A stretch of DNA of 64,000 nt from Oscheius dolichura (Eukaryota > Nematoda > Chromadorea > Rhabditida > Rhabditidae). Each line of letters opens with the position of its first letter. The first letter of the stretch is position 1. The notes under the pieces are model-generated. The model did not search any database, had not been told where the DNA came from, and saw nothing but the letters and a program-made list of their open reading frames with translations. Below are positions 62,168-64,000 of the stretch, one piece after another. The stretch covers positions 4,512,001 to 4,576,000 of the forward strand of contig OW051494.1 in assembly GCA_932521035.1 (NCBI GenBank), written 5' to 3'. A program made the position numbers and the translations under genes.

Positions 62168-63506
62168 CTAGAGGTGGATGATGATTGTCCCCTCTTCCAA
62201 GTCGTCCTCCTCGTCCTGCGGGGTATCGTAGATGTCTCGGACTTTTGCGGAGACAGGACGGCCGTCCTTGATTAAGACTGAAACCGACTGGGCCCTGCTG
62301 AATGTTCTGAAAACAACGTCTCTTCGAAAGGGGAAAAGAACTTACAAAGGTGTCATCTCGGAGGGAATGGCTAGAGGGGTCGTGACGACCTGAGACAGGG
62401 ACAGCCCACTTCCGGCCGGGGTCATCGTAAAAGTAGAGGGTCTGGTCAGGGGAGACGGAGAGGCGCTCCTCGCCCATGCTCTCAACTCCGTCGAACTTCT
62501 GATTTTCTAAAATTGATCGTTTTATCCCTCAAAAAAGAAAAGTCACTTTTCCAACGGAGTTGTTGGGAAGGTTCCTCTCGGTGAATGGAGCAGGCTGGTA
62601 GAGGCCGTAGACTCTGCACTCTGGTTCGCTTGTCTTCAGGATGCCCTTGAGGCTCTCCTTCGCCTTGTACTTCTCGAGGGTTTCTCTCTCGACGTAGACA
62701 TTATTCGTCAACAATGTCCTCGAGCCGGTCGACCTTCTTGATCCCCTGAAAGTCATGCTCAAGGAGGCATCCTCTCTCCACTCACATTGAATCGGTCATT
62801 GTGCCGTAGTCGCTGCTTCCCCCCGTCGTCGGGCATGTCATATAGTTCGAATTGACTATGATGTTCCCTAAATCCTCACTATAGTCCATTATCCTCTGTA
62901 ATTACCTTGGCTGCCTCCTCTCGGCCGGGTGTCCCTTTGTGGAGGAAGTTGTGGCCGTGTATTCCACTGAGGCGGGAGCTGGGGTCGGCTTCTCCTATAC
63001 GATCGAGCACTGTCTTTCAGCTCGTCATCTGCATTCCTTATTATCAAAAGAATAAAGACTCACCGGTGACGGGAGGCACTACGTGGTCCAGTGGGCTCGA
63101 TATCGTCTAAAAGGCGGCTTTCAAACGACAGAAAAGAAACTCACCCCACTATGGGAGGTTCTGTTCAGCCGAAGGTTTCTCGGAAGTGTCTGCGCCATGC
63201 TGGGAGGCCCCTCGCTCTGTGACCTACAACTCCTCTCTGTCTCCCTTATCCCATCCAAACCTGTGGAATCCGTCGTTGAAAGAGCGCCCAATGGGATGCT
63301 CATAGTCCAGCCGGGGGGTCACCCTCATCCCAGGGAAGTCGTCGTCAGTGTAGTGGAGAACATGCTGGACAGGAAAATAGGAAGAGGAGGACGAAGAATC
63401 TCACCTGAAACTGGCTCGGCCCGCTGATGACGATGTTCTTCGTGTTGCGTTTCTTGGCCTTCCGTGCTCTTCCCGACGTGCCCGACGATGAGAAAAGTGT
63501 GAACAT
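62168..63506 (-). CDS. CRIB-domain protein, unassigned effector
   Basis: Starts MFTLFSSSGTSGRARKAKKR and reads NTKNIVISGPSQFQHVLHYT, which fits the CRIB consensus I-S-x-P-x2-F-x-H-x2-H for Cdc42/Rac binding. The first exon is followed by about nine further exons with blocks SQSEGPPSMAQTLPRNLRL, TVLDRIGEADPSSRLSGIHG, NSNYMTCPTTGGSSDYGTM, NVYVERETLEKYKAKESLK and TPQDEEDDLEEGTIIIHL. No kinase or WH1 domain is seen in these exons. The start follows CCATTTTTAG by two bases. My preferred ending (stop at 62168) needs a 19-base intron, which is unusual; a different frame would end at 62100. Confidence 0.6.
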
Positions 63507-64000
63507 CTCTAAAAATGGACTGTAAATAGGTGGTCTCGTAAACTAATTGTTTAGTCTGGGTGATTCACAGACTGATGGACTGAGGCGCATCGGTACGTAC
63601 TACCTATGCTGTCTGGACTCAACTGCTATTGGGGGTTGGAATGAGACAGTTTGTAAGAGGAGGAGGATAGAGTTCTAGGCCGTCTTCAGTAGGTTATCCA
63701 ATAAGAGACGCGTACAAGTCAAAAACAGGTGAGGGAATGTAAACAAGGTAGTCGTCGCACCACACAAAGCCCCCTTCCGGGCTATAGTTTCTTCTTTTCA
63801 AATGGAATTGTTTCATTTGTATGAGAGGTCAAGGTAGTTCTGAGAAGGAGTCTCTCGGAAATCAAAATGTAGGGTAAATTCGGACAACGGCGAGGCACGG
63901 GGTTAGGGGAATGTGCTTATCAACTACAATCAATATGCGGTGTGTTCCGTTGGCATCTTCTTTAAAATGAGCAGAGGCTGGTCGAGAAGGAATTGATAAA
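63507..64000. other. Right edge, no gene seen
   Basis: About 490 bases upstream of the CRIB gene. It likely holds that gene's promoter. Nothing else is recognised. Confidence 0.4.

Overview
This is a eukaryotic window and almost certainly comes from a nematode. The evidence is a transthyretin-like secreted protein, a GGARAF-type neuropeptide precursor (NLP-21 family), and an unc-49 GABA-receptor locus with one shared amino half and three alternative carboxy halves. Most genes also have a pyrimidine-rich tract plus AG within about 0-10 bases of the ATG, which suggests spliced-leader addition. Introns are GT-AG and very short, typically 30-50 bases. I could not identify the species. All gene models were built by eye from reading-frame continuity and splice sites, so internal exon edges are approximate except where bases are given.

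Region by region: 1-431 holds the 3' end of a coiled-coil gene. At 1.7-6.9 kb are a GILT thiol reductase and a transthyretin-like protein (+), then an eight-repeat cysteine-rich secreted protein and a receptor-regulated SMAD (-). At 9.0-13.6 kb are apoptosis-inducing factor and a probable Integrator subunit 15 (-), spaced like an operon. At 14.0-24.4 kb (+) are a large INO80E-like chromatin protein, uracil-DNA glycosylase, a C2H2 zinc-finger protein and topoisomerase III. At 24.9-30.5 kb (+) are two unassigned mostly coiled-coil or charged proteins and another zinc-finger protein, followed by a small unassigned gene (-). At 31.4-36.9 kb (-) is a Mesh/SUSD2-type membrane protein (NIDO-AMOP-VWD-Sushi-TM). 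At 37.6-38.6 kb (-) is a small secreted cysteine-rich protein, and at 39.0-40.4 kb (+) the NLP-21-like precursor. At 40.8-50.3 kb (-) are BARD1, a manganese-type CDF transporter and the U5 snRNP GTPase Snu114/EFTUD2, with a newly noticed small + gene between the last two. At 50.6-53.7 kb (+) is the Sec1-family protein Sly1/SCFD1. At 55.3-62.1 kb (+) is the complete unc-49 locus, with a PLAT-domain gene nested antisense inside one intron. At 62.2-63.5 kb (-) is a CRIB-domain protein.

Two kinds of neighbourhood alternate. Genes for secreted, neuronal and signalling proteins are GC-rich. Housekeeping and genome-maintenance genes (AIF, INTS15, UNG, TOP3, BARD1, EFTUD2, SCFD1) are AT-rich and tightly packed. 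The most notable content is the unc-49 locus: the acceptor of each of its three cassettes matches the phase of one shared donor, which predicts three receptor subunits with one ligand-binding half.
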